From JBFGFX01 sp965232455 (GTDB lineage: Bacteria; Pseudomonadota; Gammaproteobacteria; Steroidobacterales; Woeseiaceae), in NCBI GenBank assembly GCA_965232455.1, contig OZ246981.1, positions 5,704,001-5,768,000 of the forward strand: a stretch of DNA of 64,000 bases, read 5' to 3'. Shown piece by piece: positions 26,450 to 34,661 of the stretch. How positions within the stretch are numbered: the first letter of the stretch is position 1; every line of letters begins with the position of its first letter. The notes beneath the pieces are model-generated. The model had not been told where the DNA came from, ran no database searches, and was given only the letters and a program-made list of their open reading frames with translations. The position numbers and the translations under genes were made by a program.

Positions 26450-27376
26450 ATGAACAGTACTGACACGTATCTGTTTCTCAAGGTTGCTCAGACGCTGAGC
26501 TTCAAGGAAACGGCGGATCAGTTGGGCATGTCCCGATCGGCGATCAGCAAGCGAATTGCCCAGCTCGAAAAGGAACTCAACACGGGACTGGTCAACCGGA
26601 CGCCGCGAAGCATCAGCCTGACGGAGTCCGGCCGCATATTTGCGCAGCATTGTCAGGAAATCGACGATGCCATCGGTCGGGCGACGCAGTCCGTCCAGGG
26701 GCGCGACCGGGAACCTTCCGGTGTGTTGAGAACGAGTCTGCCGACGGGGCTCGGCGCCCAGCTGATGCCCGAACTGATGACCGATTTTACGGCGCAGTAT
26801 CCCGATATCCGCATCGTCGCACACTTCGGCGAACCGTTCGTCGATATCGTGACCGGCGGTTACGACGTCGTTATCCGTGTTGCGGAACGTTTGACGGATT
26901 CCGGACTGATGGCGAAACGGCTGGCGACGTCGCCGCGGATGCTGGTGGCGTCTCCCGAGTACCTGGAAAAGTACGGCACGCCCGAGAACGTTCGCGACCT
27001 CTCGAATCACCGCTGCCTTGGACTCGGTTATCGGTCCGCGACCGCCGGGCAGTGGCGGTTTGCCGAAGGGAGTAAGGAAGTCGTCGACGTCCCGGTCGAA
27101 TACTATTTCACATCGAACAACGATCTGGCGCTGATTCTCGCGGCCTGCCTGCGCGCCGGCATTTTCTACACGACCGAGATACTCGTCCAGAACGAACTGA
27201 AACGCGGCCGCCTGGTTTCGGTTCTGCCGGACGTCTGCAGACGAAGAAAAATGGGCGTTTTTGCCGTCTATCCGCAGAGACAGCCGTCGGCCAAGGTCCG
27301 CGCGTTCATCGATTACGTGAACGAGCGGGTGACGCTTCTCGAGAACGCCGATCGATGGACGCCGCTGCGTGAGTGA
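26450..27376 (+). CDS. LysR family transcriptional regulator
   Basis: The 308-residue protein has an N-terminal LysR helix-turn-helix: F-L-K-V-A-Q-T-L-S-F-K-E-T-A-D-Q-L-G, then S-A-I-S-K-R-I-A-Q-L-E (about residues 8-45). A substrate-binding domain with the typical G-x-L-R and A-R-M-L-V-A-S-P-like strands fills the rest. The target is not obvious: no divergent metabolic gene lies next to it, only the terminator region. It is probably a CrgA-like regulator of a remote locus. Confidence 0.9.
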   Translation: MNSTDTYLFLKVAQTLSFKETADQLGMSRSAISKRIAQLEKELNTGLVNRTPRSISLTESGRIFAQHCQEIDDAIGRATQSVQGRDREPSGVLRTSLPTGLGAQLMPELMTDFTAQYPDIRIVAHFGEPFVDIVTGGYDVVIRVAERLTDSGLMAKRLATSPRMLVASPEYLEKYGTPENVRDLSNHRCLGLGYRSATAGQWRFAEGSKEVVDVPVEYYFTSNNDLALILAACLRAGIFYTTEILVQNELKRGRLVSVLPDVCRRRKMGVFAVYPQRQPSAKVRAFIDYVNERVTLLENADRWTPLRE

Positions 27377-27409
27377 CCATCCGCTGCGTTCGGGGCGGTG
27401 TATGTCCGG

Positions 27410-27661
27410 CTAGGAGTAGTTTTTCGGCGCCTCGTAAACGCAGTACCGCTCGAACTCATTTTCGACGACGGTCTGAATGTCGTCGACGAATTTCTCGACG
27501 GTAATTTGTACCGTTTCCGCGCGTTCGGGCGTTGCGCGCCGACCGCCGTCGGGAAGGGCGGACAGTGCGTTGGAAACGCGTCGCATCAGGATTGTTTCGA
27601 GTATGGAGCGTACATCGTTCATCCTGGCCATTGTCCACAGGAATGCAACACACGCCGTCAA
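27410..27661 (-). CDS. Hypothetical small protein
   Basis: The frame encodes 83 residues; an internal Met at codon 14 (27622) is the more likely start because the first 13 residues are un-protein-like. From there it is a mainly helical protein rich in Glu and Val (V-N-A-L-S-A-L, then V-Q-I-T-V-E-K-F-V-D-D-I-Q-T-V-V), with an aromatic C-terminus. I recognise no family. It is convergent with the LysR gene, ending 33 bases away. Confidence 0.42.
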   Translation of the reverse strand: MTACVAFLWTMARMNDVRSILETILMRRVSNALSALPDGGRRATPERAETVQITVEKFVDDIQTVVENEFERYCVYEAPKNYS

Positions 27662-27759
27662 CGCAGAGTTTCCAGGTGGCGAGATCGCGGGTCAATGACG
27701 CCGCACGACGTTCCGGGATCGGGTTGCTGCCGAACGGGTTTGGACCGACGCCGTTCCGG

Positions 27760-27996
27760 TCAGGCGGTCGGTCCGCTGTCCTGCGAATCCGGTCCGTCCG
27801 CTTCGTCCCGCGTCCGGGCGGTCGCGCGGCGCACGTAAACCAGCACACCGGACAACACCGAAATGGCGCCCGTGCCCAGGTAAAGGCTCGATTCGCCCGT
27901 CTCGAGGCCGATGTACGTTGCTCCGGAGATGAAGAGCAGCCCCACCAGAACGTAGAGATAGGGCAGAGACTCATAGACAGGGGTTGGCAGCCACAT
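27760..27996 (-). CDS. Small membrane protein
   Basis: The 78-residue protein starts M-W-L-P-T-P-V-Y-E-S-L-P-Y and has two hydrophobic segments (about residues 12-30 and 36-55), then a basic and acidic cytoplasmic tail. The M-W-L-P-T-P-x-Y-E start recurs in small uncharacterised membrane proteins of Gammaproteobacteria. Role unknown. Confidence 0.68.
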   Translation of the reverse strand: MWLPTPVYESLPYLYVLVGLLFISGATYIGLETGESSLYLGTGAISVLSGVLVYVRRATARTRDEADGPDSQDSGPTA

Positions 27997-28200
27997 GGAT
28001 CCAGTTGGTCCGTTTGTCGTTTCGCGTGGGACTAAAATGCGACGAAGCGGCTCCTGCTGCCGTGCGCCAGATCACAGCGAGTGTGAAATCGGCCCGTATC
28101 CTGCCGGGAATGTGACGACGATCACAATAATGTCCAGTGCGCTAGTGGGGAAGCACTGTGTTTCCGGGGAGTCGCCCACGGCGAGGGGATCGGAGAGCCT

Positions 28201-29091
28201 CTAACGATGATCGCGCAGGAACTTGCCCAGGAGCTCGAATTCGTCGGCGCGGCCGCTGCCTTTACGCCACGCCAGCCCGATGGTGCGGTAGCTGCGCTCG
28301 CTGGTCGGGTGCATTTTGACCCGGGTGTTTTTCAGCAGGGAGGAGCCCGTCGCCATCTCCGGCAAAAACGTAACGCCGAGGTCCGCATCAATCATCTCGA
28401 TCAGCGTCAACAGGCTGGTGGCGGCAATGCGGCTGATCTTGCGCGCGTTGCGAAGCTTACACGCCGCCAGCGCGTGGTCGCGAAGACAATGCCCGTCTTC
28501 GAGCAACAACACGCTTTCCGGTTCCAGCCGGCTTACGCGATAGTTTTCCGGATCGACGCGATCACTTCCCTGGCGACTGGCGAGAAAAAACCGATCCTTG
28601 AACAATGGCATCGTTGCAACGCTTCTGAGTTCGTAGGGCAGTGCCAGCAAAAGCACGTCCAATTCTCCGTCGAGCAGCCGTTCATGGACTCGTTCGGTTT
28701 GGTCCTCGACCAGGAGCAGCCTGAGTTCCGGGTGGGCCTTTCTGAGTTTCGGCAATACGGTCGGCAGCATGAACGGCGCGATCGTGGGAATGACGCCGAG
28801 ACGCAGCTCGCCGGTGAGCGGCGCCCGCTGCCCGCCGGCGATGTCAACGAGGCTTTCGATGTCACGCAGACACAGGCGCGCCTGCACGGCGACGTCCTGG
28901 CCGATACTCGTGATCGTTACCTGCCGGTTGGTGCGGTCTACGAGCTGCGCGTCCAGCAGCGATTCGAGTTCGCTGATCGCGTTGCTGAACGCCGACTGCG
29001 ATACGAAACAGGCCGACGCAGCCTGTCCGAAATGCTGCGTTTCGCTGAGCGCCACGAAATAGCGAAGCTGTTTTACGGTGGGATATCTCAT
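28201..29091 (-). CDS. oxyR: Hydrogen peroxide-inducible regulator OxyR
   Basis: The 296-residue LysR-type protein has the OxyR signature E-D-G-H-C-L-R-D-H-A-L-A-A-C, with the two redox cysteines nine residues apart (about residues 199 and 208), the same spacing as in Escherichia coli OxyR. The N-terminal helix-turn-helix contains A-A-S-A-C-F-V-S-Q-S-A-F-S-N-A-I. Peroxide oxidises the first Cys and forms the disulphide, switching the protein to an activator of defence genes. It is divergent from a Dps gene 99 bases away. Confidence 0.93.
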   Translation of the reverse strand: MRYPTVKQLRYFVALSETQHFGQAASACFVSQSAFSNAISELESLLDAQLVDRTNRQVTITSIGQDVAVQARLCLRDIESLVDIAGGQRAPLTGELRLGVIPTIAPFMLPTVLPKLRKAHPELRLLLVEDQTERVHERLLDGELDVLLLALPYELRSVATMPLFKDRFFLASRQGSDRVDPENYRVSRLEPESVLLLEDGHCLRDHALAACKLRNARKISRIAATSLLTLIEMIDADLGVTFLPEMATGSSLLKNTRVKMHPTSERSYRTIGLAWRKGSGRADEFELLGKFLRDHR

Positions 29092-29190
29092 ATTCGGTAA
29101 AATAGGATAGTTTGTACAAAATAATCTGTTTTACCGGATAAAGCAAGTCCCATAGACTTACTTTCATAGAGTCACGAACGGAGAACGGTC
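29092..29190. promoter_or_regulatory. oxyR-dps divergent control region
   Basis: This A-T-rich 99-base stretch separates two divergent genes of the peroxide response. It contains ATAGTTTGTAC (29107-29117), which fits the ATAGnTnnnAn half of an OxyR site, and further ATAG copies near 29102, 29152 and 29167. A full four-half-site match is not evident, so the exact operator is uncertain. Confidence 0.45.
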
Positions 29191-29664
29191 ATGGATATCA
29201 ACATTGGCTTGAGTCTGGAACAGCGGCAGGAAATCACGAGTCACCTGGCTCGTCTGCTGGCGGACACCTACACACTCTACCTCAAAACCCACAACTATCA
29301 CTGGAACGTCACCGGGTCGCAGTTCAACACGCTGCACACGATGTTCGAGGACCAGTACACGGAGCTTGCGACGGCGGTGGACGATATCGCGGAGCGTATA
29401 CGGGCTCTGGGTCTTCCGGCGCCGGGTTCTTACAGCGAATACAACGGACTGACGTCCATCGACGAGGCGAGCGGCGGGGAAGATTCATCGGAAATGCTTC
29501 GGCAGCTCGTCATCGGTCAGGAAACGGTCGCACGCACGGCTCGCGACGGCTTTCCGGCGGCGGACGACGCCAACGACCAGCCCAGCGCGGACCTGCTGAC
29601 GCAGAGGATGCAGGTTCACGAGAAAAACGCCTGGATGCTGCGCAGCATGCTCGACGCGGCCTAG
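29191..29664 (+). CDS. dps: Dps/ferritin-like DNA-protection protein
   Basis: The 157-residue protein has the Dps four-helix pattern: L-K-T-H-N-Y-H-W-N-V-T-G (about residue 33, ferroxidase His), then M-F-E-D-Q-Y-T-E-L (ferroxidase acidic residues) and E-R-I-R-A-L-G. It stores iron, removes peroxide and shields DNA as a dodecamer in the cytoplasm. It starts at ATG with GGAG 11 bases upstream. OxyR is the divergent neighbour, so peroxide induction is expected. Confidence 0.92.
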   Translation: MDINIGLSLEQRQEITSHLARLLADTYTLYLKTHNYHWNVTGSQFNTLHTMFEDQYTELATAVDDIAERIRALGLPAPGSYSEYNGLTSIDEASGGEDSSEMLRQLVIGQETVARTARDGFPAADDANDQPSADLLTQRMQVHEKNAWMLRSMLDAA

Positions 29665-29711
29665 ATCCCCAACGCCGTCCGAGGCTCCCGCGCTTCAACG
29701 ATCCCCCGATT

Positions 29712-29737
29712 GCCCGGCCGAGTGCCGGGCTTTTTTT
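29712..29737 (+). terminator. Rho-independent terminator after dps
   Basis: A 7-bp GC stem (GCCCGGC with GCCGGGC), a 5-base loop CGAGT and seven T lie 47 bases after the dps stop. Confidence 0.9.
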
Positions 29738-29824
29738 GCGCCGTCCGCGGGCTGCGTTGATGTGGGATCGGATAGCCACTATTCTGCGGTGCTGATTGAC
29801 GCGAAACGTAGGGAGTCCCGTGCA

Positions 29825-31288
29825 GTGAGCATCAACATCTCGGACAAAGAGCTTTTGCAGTCGAAGGCCTATATCAACGGCCAGTGGGTCGACGGCGACG
29901 ACGGTGAAACGTTTGCGGTGACCAACCCCGCCACCGGCAAGCTCATTGCCGACGTCGCGCGCTGCGGCGCGGCGGAGACAAATGCGGCGATCGACGCGGC
30001 GGATACCGCGATGCGGGCTTGGCGCCGGACGACCGTCAAGGAGCGTGCGGCAATCCTGCGGCGTTGGTTCGATCTCATGATGGAAGCGCAAGACGATCTC
30101 GCGCGCATCCTTACCGCGGAACAGGGCAAACCCCTTGCGGAGGCAAAAGGCGAGATTGCCTACGGGGCCAGCTACATAGAATGGTTTTCGGAAGAGGCGA
30201 AACGCGTTTACGGCGACGTGATTCCCGCTCCCGGCAGCGACAAGCGCGTGGTCGTCATCAAGCAACCCGTGGGCGTGGTTGCCTGCATTACACCCTGGAA
30301 TTTCCCCAATGCGATGCTCACGAGGAAAATCGCGCCGGCGCTGGCGGCAGGCTGCACCGTCGTTTGCAAACCCGCGAACGCAACCCCGCTGTCGGCGTTT
30401 GCGTTTGCGGTGCTGGCCGAGCGAGCGGGAGTTCCGGCGGGCGTCATCAATATCGTCGCCGGCAAAACCGCCGAGATCGGCGAAGCCATGACCTCGAGCG
30501 AAATCGTCCGCAAGCTGACGTTCACCGGATCGACGCCCGTCGGCAAAAAACTGATGGCGGCGTGTTCGCAAACCGTAAAACGCACGTCGATGGAGCTTGG
30601 CGGCAACGCGCCCTTCATCGTGTTCGACGACGCGGACCTGGACGCCGCGGTCGCCGGCGCGACAATCTCGAAATTCCGCAACGCCGGTCAGACCTGCGTC
30701 TGCTCGAACCGCATCCTTGTCCAGGACTCGATTTACGACGAGTTCGCGGAGCGCCTTCAGGCTGCCGCCTCGAACTTTACGCTCGGCAACGGAATGGACG
30801 ACGGCGTCACGATCGGGCCGCTGATCACCGAAGGCGCGGCCAACGACGTTATCGACTTTATCGACGACGCGGTTGCCAAGGGCGCAAACGTCGCCGTCGG
30901 GGGAGGCCGTTCCAGTCTCGGCGGAAGCTACGTCGAACCGACGGTGCTGACGGACGTCAGCCCGGACATGCGCGTGTTTCGCGAGGAAATATTCGGGCCC
31001 GTCGCGCCTTTGTTCAAATTCAGCACCGAAGAAGAGGCGGTCGCCATGGCAAACGACACGGAGTTCGGGCTGGCCTGCTATTTTTATTCGCGCGACGTCG
31101 GGCGGATCTGGCGTGTCAGCGAAAGCCTCGAATACGGCATCGTCGGCATCAATGAGGGAATCATCTCGAACGAGATGGCGCCTTTCGGCGGCGTCAAAGA
31201 GTCCGGGCAGGGTCGTGAGGGATCCAAATACGGAATGGACGATTACCTCGAGATCAAATATATCTGCATGGGCGGCCTCGACGCTTAG
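29825..31288 (+). CDS. gabD: NAD(P)-dependent succinate-semialdehyde dehydrogenase
   Basis: I chose GTG 29825, with GGGAG about 9 bases upstream, giving 487 residues, close to E. coli GabD (482). Landmarks are I-T-P-W-N-F-P (about residue 152), the catalytic Glu in M-E-L-G-G-N-A-P and Cys in N-A-G-Q-T-C-V-C (about residue 288), and E-E-I-F-G-P near residue 388. It oxidises succinate semialdehyde to succinate in GABA breakdown. No gabT is nearby. A 139-base imperfect palindrome begins two bases after the stop. Confidence 0.88.
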   Translation: MSINISDKELLQSKAYINGQWVDGDDGETFAVTNPATGKLIADVARCGAAETNAAIDAADTAMRAWRRTTVKERAAILRRWFDLMMEAQDDLARILTAEQGKPLAEAKGEIAYGASYIEWFSEEAKRVYGDVIPAPGSDKRVVVIKQPVGVVACITPWNFPNAMLTRKIAPALAAGCTVVCKPANATPLSAFAFAVLAERAGVPAGVINIVAGKTAEIGEAMTSSEIVRKLTFTGSTPVGKKLMAACSQTVKRTSMELGGNAPFIVFDDADLDAAVAGATISKFRNAGQTCVCSNRILVQDSIYDEFAERLQAAASNFTLGNGMDDGVTIGPLITEGAANDVIDFIDDAVAKGANVAVGGGRSSLGGSYVEPTVLTDVSPDMRVFREEIFGPVAPLFKFSTEEEAVAMANDTEFGLACYFYSRDVGRIWRVSESLEYGIVGINEGIISNEMAPFGGVKESGQGREGSKYGMDDYLEIKYICMGGLDA

Positions 31289-31289
31289 C

Positions 31290-31428
31290 GGCGTGCCGAA
31301 AAAGCCTCAGCCGGCACGATGCCGCGTTGCGAACGACCTCAAAATGCTCATGTACTTGACGTGTACACTGCGCTTTTTCGGCCGTTCGCGCCTTGCCTCG
31401 CACTCGCCTGAGGCTTTTTCGACACGCC
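31290..31428. repeat. Long imperfect palindrome (MITE/REP-like element)
   Basis: Arms of 21 bases, 31290-31310 and 31408-31428, are inverse complements with one mismatch. They contain CGAAAAAGCCTCAG and CTGAGGCTTTTTCG. Further pairing continues inwards (GTTGCGAACGACC region with GGCCGTTCGCGCC region) around a TGTAC/GTACA loop. The whole could fold into one long hairpin and end gabD transcription. The sequence looks like an intergenic repeat family, but no second copy is in the window. The rest of the 276-base gap to 31564 has only a short GC-rich palindrome near 31430. Confidence 0.75.
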
Positions 31429-31564
31429 GCTGGCGTGCCGCAGGCGAAAATCGCAGCTCGAAATCCGCATTGTCGCCCTAAAATTGGAGCTGTTACATGC
31501 AGGTCCGATTCCGGCTAATTCGTCCCGTTCGCCGGCGTATACTCGTGTCCAACGAGGAGGCGAT

Positions 31565-33040
31565 ATGGCGACCCAGGAACATACGGTTTACGAACGGGCA
31601 AGGCTGGCAAGGGATGCGCGGTTCGACGGCCTGTTTTTTATCGGGGTGAAAACCACGGGAATCTACTGCCGCCCGATCTGCCCGGCCAATTCGCCGAAGT
31701 CCGAGAACGTCAGTTTTTTCCCGAGCGCAGCCGCGGCGGGAGAGGCGGGTTATCGTCCCTGCCTGCGCTGCCGGCCGGAGACCGCGCCGGGCTCGCCGGC
31801 CTGGAGCGGCACCTCCACCACCGTGCGCCGCGGACTGCGATTGATTGCGGCGGGCGCGCTCGATGACGGTGACGTCGAAACGCTGTCGGACCGGCTCGGC
31901 GTCACGAGTCGGCATTTACGCAGGCTGTTCGCAAAACACCTCGGCGCTTCTCCGCTGGCGGTCGCGCACACGCAGCGACTGCATTTTGCAAAACGGCTGA
32001 TTGACGAAACCCGTCTTCCAATGCAGGAGATATCCATCGCCGCGGGTTACGGCAGCGTGCGCCGCTTCAACGACGCGTTCCGGAAGTCTTACGCCCGGTC
32101 GCCAAGGGAGCTGCGCAAGGTGAGGGACGATCTGCAGCCGGTGGAACGCGGGGCGGCGCTGACCGTCAGGCTGCCGTACCGTGAGCCCTTCAGCTGGGAA
32201 GCGATGCTGAATTTTTTCGAGTTCCGCGCCACGCCGGGTGTCGAAAGCGTGACCGACGGCGTGTACCGCCGGACCGTATCCGTCGACGGCGAACACGGAA
32301 TCCTCGAAGTGCGCGCGGCGGACAGGCCGGGATTTTTGACGTTGACGCTGCGCGGCGTCAAAACGCCCTCTCTTTTCGAGGTCGTGCAGCGAGCCCGGGA
32401 CATCTTCGACGTGGACGCGCCGGTCAAGGACATTCGGGCGGTTCTGGAACGGGACCCCGTGCTGGCCGGACGGCTGGAAACGCTGCCGGGCGTGCGCGTG
32501 CCGGGCGCCTGGGACGGATTCGAGTTGACCGTGCGCGCGATTCTGGGGCAGCAGGTATCGGTTGCCGCCGCAACGACGCTGGCCGGTCGGATTGCCGGCC
32601 GCTACGGAATTCCGCTGGATCTACCTGATGACCCGGACCGCGGCAGTCTGAGCGTGCTTTTCCCGACACCGGAGCGCCTTGCACGCGCAAGATTCAACGG
32701 CGTCGGTTTGACCCGATCACGCGCTGAAACGGTCCGCGCACTGGCCCGGGCGGTCGCGCGCGGCGAGGTGAATTTCGATATCTCGCAGGACGCCGATGAG
32801 TTCTGCCGCGCGCTGCAGTCGATCAAGGGCATCGGCGACTGGACGGCTCAATACGTCGCGATGCGAGTTTTGAAAAACCCCGATGCGTTTCCCGCGTCCG
32901 ACCTGGGGCTGTTGAAAGCCATTGCGGCACCAGAGCGGGTTGCGCCGGCGACGCTGAAAGCACGGGCCGAAAACTGGCGTCCGTGGCGAGCATATGCGGC
33001 GCTGTTGTTATGGCACTCTGCGCCCGGTTCTGGAGGATAA
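31565..33040 (+). CDS. Ada-N/AraC-HTH/AlkA fusion, DNA-3-methyladenine glycosylase II
   Basis: From ATG 31565 (GGAGG 5 bases upstream) the 491-residue protein joins three parts. First is an Ada-type zinc/methyl-acceptor domain with the Cys motifs Y-C-R-P-I-C-P and R-P-C-L-R-C-R-P (about residues 10-75). Next comes an AraC helix-turn-helix (about 95-190). Last is AlkA (about 200-490) with F-E-L-T-V-R-A-I-L-G-Q-Q-V-S and the helix-hairpin-helix G-I-G-D-W-T-A-Q-Y with catalytic Asp near L-K-N-P-D-A-F-P-A-S-D. It removes alkylated bases and may sense methyl-phosphotriesters to induce its own operon. The ogt gene follows 4 bases later. Confidence 0.92.
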   Translation: MATQEHTVYERARLARDARFDGLFFIGVKTTGIYCRPICPANSPKSENVSFFPSAAAAGEAGYRPCLRCRPETAPGSPAWSGTSTTVRRGLRLIAAGALDDGDVETLSDRLGVTSRHLRRLFAKHLGASPLAVAHTQRLHFAKRLIDETRLPMQEISIAAGYGSVRRFNDAFRKSYARSPRELRKVRDDLQPVERGAALTVRLPYREPFSWEAMLNFFEFRATPGVESVTDGVYRRTVSVDGEHGILEVRAADRPGFLTLTLRGVKTPSLFEVVQRARDIFDVDAPVKDIRAVLERDPVLAGRLETLPGVRVPGAWDGFELTVRAILGQQVSVAAATTLAGRIAGRYGIPLDLPDDPDRGSLSVLFPTPERLARARFNGVGLTRSRAETVRALARAVARGEVNFDISQDADEFCRALQSIKGIGDWTAQYVAMRVLKNPDAFPASDLGLLKAIAAPERVAPATLKARAENWRPWRAYAALLLWHSAPGSGG

Positions 33041-33044
33041 AACG

Positions 33045-33542
33045 ATGTACTACCGCTATCTCAAAACCCCGATCGGCGATCTGCTGTTGGCGGGTGACGA
33101 CGAGGGTCTGTCGCTCGTCAGTTTCCCGGAGGGCAGCATGCGACGCGATCCCGATCCCGACTGGATCTATTCCGAAAAACCGTTCGTGGAGGCGAGCAGG
33201 CAGCTCGAAGACTATTTTGCGGGCAAGCGGAAAGAATTCGATTTGCCGCTGAAGCCGACGGGCACCGAGTTTCAACTGGCGGTGTTGGATGAGCTGCAAA
33301 AGATTCCGTACGGGACGACAACCTCTTACGGTGATATCGCTACCCGGATTGGCCGGCCCAAGGCGGTGCGCGCCGTCGGCGCCGCGAACGGCCGCAACCC
33401 GCTGCCGATCGTCATTCCCTGTCATCGTGTTGTTGGCAGCAGCGGGGACCTTACCGGCTTCGGCGGCGGTCTGCCGACCAAAAAAGCGCTGCTTCGGCTG
33501 GAGATGGAAAACAGTCAGTTTCCGCACGTCAACGAAGCGTAG
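33045..33542 (+). CDS. ogt: Methylated-DNA--protein-cysteine methyltransferase
   Basis: The 165-residue protein has the acceptor motif I-P-C-H-R-V (Cys about residue 127), upstream P-Y-G-T-T-T-S-Y-G-D-I-A and downstream G-G-L-P-T-K-K-A-L-L. It transfers the methyl group from O6-methylguanine to its own Cys. It starts 4 bases after the AlkA-type gene, with GGAGG overlapping that gene's end. The two form an alkylation-repair operon. Confidence 0.93.
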   Translation: MYYRYLKTPIGDLLLAGDDEGLSLVSFPEGSMRRDPDPDWIYSEKPFVEASRQLEDYFAGKRKEFDLPLKPTGTEFQLAVLDELQKIPYGTTTSYGDIATRIGRPKAVRAVGAANGRNPLPIVIPCHRVVGSSGDLTGFGGGLPTKKALLRLEMENSQFPHVNEA

Positions 33543-33641
33543 TTGCGGTATTCGCGGGTCTCTGACCGCACACGTCGGCGACCGCCCGAAATCACATACA
33601 CTGCGGGTTCCGCGGGCCACCGCAAGACCAGGTAAATCCGA

Positions 33642-34295
33642 ATGCGTATCAATGCCGATTTCAGCAAACGCGCTGCCGTGATTCCGGACGACACGCAGTG
33701 GATTCGGTCGCCGGAGTCCGGTGTCGATCGGCTCATGCTGGATCGAATCGGCGGCGAGGTTGCCCGGGCAACCAGCATCGTGCGTTACGCACCCGGCAGC
33801 TCTTTTCCGCGACACGTGCATGCGGAAGGCGAGGAATTTCTGGTGTTGGACGGCGTGTTTTCCGACGAGTATGGCGACTATCCGACCGGAAGTTATGTGC
33901 GGAATCCGCCGGGTTCGTCCCACGCGCCTTTCAGCGCCCGCGGTTGCCGTATCCTGGTCAAGTTACGGCAGTTCGATCCCGGGGACCTGGCGCAGTTTGC
34001 CGTTGACGCTGTTCATGCCGGCGGATGGCCGAATGGTACTGGTGAACTGGCCTTGCACGAGTTCGGATCCGAGCGTGTTCGAATGCGGAGGCTTGCAGCC
34101 GGCGAGTCGTTCGAGGTGGTGGCCGAGGATATCGGTACGGAAATTTTTGTCGTTTCAGGCCTGCTGGAACTGGGTGACAGCGCCTATCCGGCGGAATCGT
34201 GGTTACGGTTTCCGGCCGGCGATGAAGTCAGCCTGCTTGCTGACGGGCCGACAACCCTGTGGCTCAAGACCGGCCATCTGGTGGATATAGTCTGA
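33642..34295 (+). CDS. ChrR-like cupin domain protein
   Basis: The 217-residue protein has two cupin regions. The first holds H-V-H-A-E-G-E-E-F-L-V-L (about residue 60), the metal-binding core. The second, from about residue 125, is degenerate. This resembles the C-terminal cupin of ChrR anti-sigma factors, but the N-terminal zinc anti-sigma domain is absent, so it is probably a stand-alone sensor or enzyme. No sigma factor gene is next to it. Confidence 0.8.
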   Translation: MRINADFSKRAAVIPDDTQWIRSPESGVDRLMLDRIGGEVARATSIVRYAPGSSFPRHVHAEGEEFLVLDGVFSDEYGDYPTGSYVRNPPGSSHAPFSARGCRILVKLRQFDPGDLAQFAVDAVHAGGWPNGTGELALHEFGSERVRMRRLAAGESFEVVAEDIGTEIFVVSGLLELGDSAYPAESWLRFPAGDEVSLLADGPTTLWLKTGHLVDIV

Positions 34296-34606
34296 GCGAA
34301 GTGAGCCTGTCGATTGTCGGCTAAATTTACGATAGCCGGTCGAGCGTCCCCCAGTAATATCGGAACAGGCTGTAACCGTTTGAATGACATACCAGAATCC
34401 GTCGCTGGTACGTTTCTTGCTGATTCTTTGTGGCAGACACACAACAGCTGCTAGCCGCATTTCTAGTCGCCGTCGTCAAGGCTCAACTTGCAGGTATGTA
34501 AGCGGCTTGTTAAGGGGCACGCGCCATATGACTCGCGGGTTTGCAGACGCAATTAGCGCCGGCAGACGCGGGTAGATGTCTCGCCGTGCTTCCTGCGCAC
34601 ATGCAT

Positions 34607-34649
34607 AAAGAACAATAAAGATCATCCACAAAGAACAATAAAGATCATC
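34607..34649 (+). repeat. 20-base direct repeat upstream of the large oxidase gene
   Basis: AAAGAACAATAAAGATCATC occurs at 34607-34626 and again at 34630-34649, spaced by 23 bases, immediately before the start codon at 34662. This may be a regulator-binding pair or a recent duplication. The rest of the 366-base gap from 34296 has a CGGCTA/TAGCCG hairpin near 34318-34339 and nothing else I can support. Confidence 0.8.
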
Positions 34650-34661
34650 GAGGTGCCGTCC

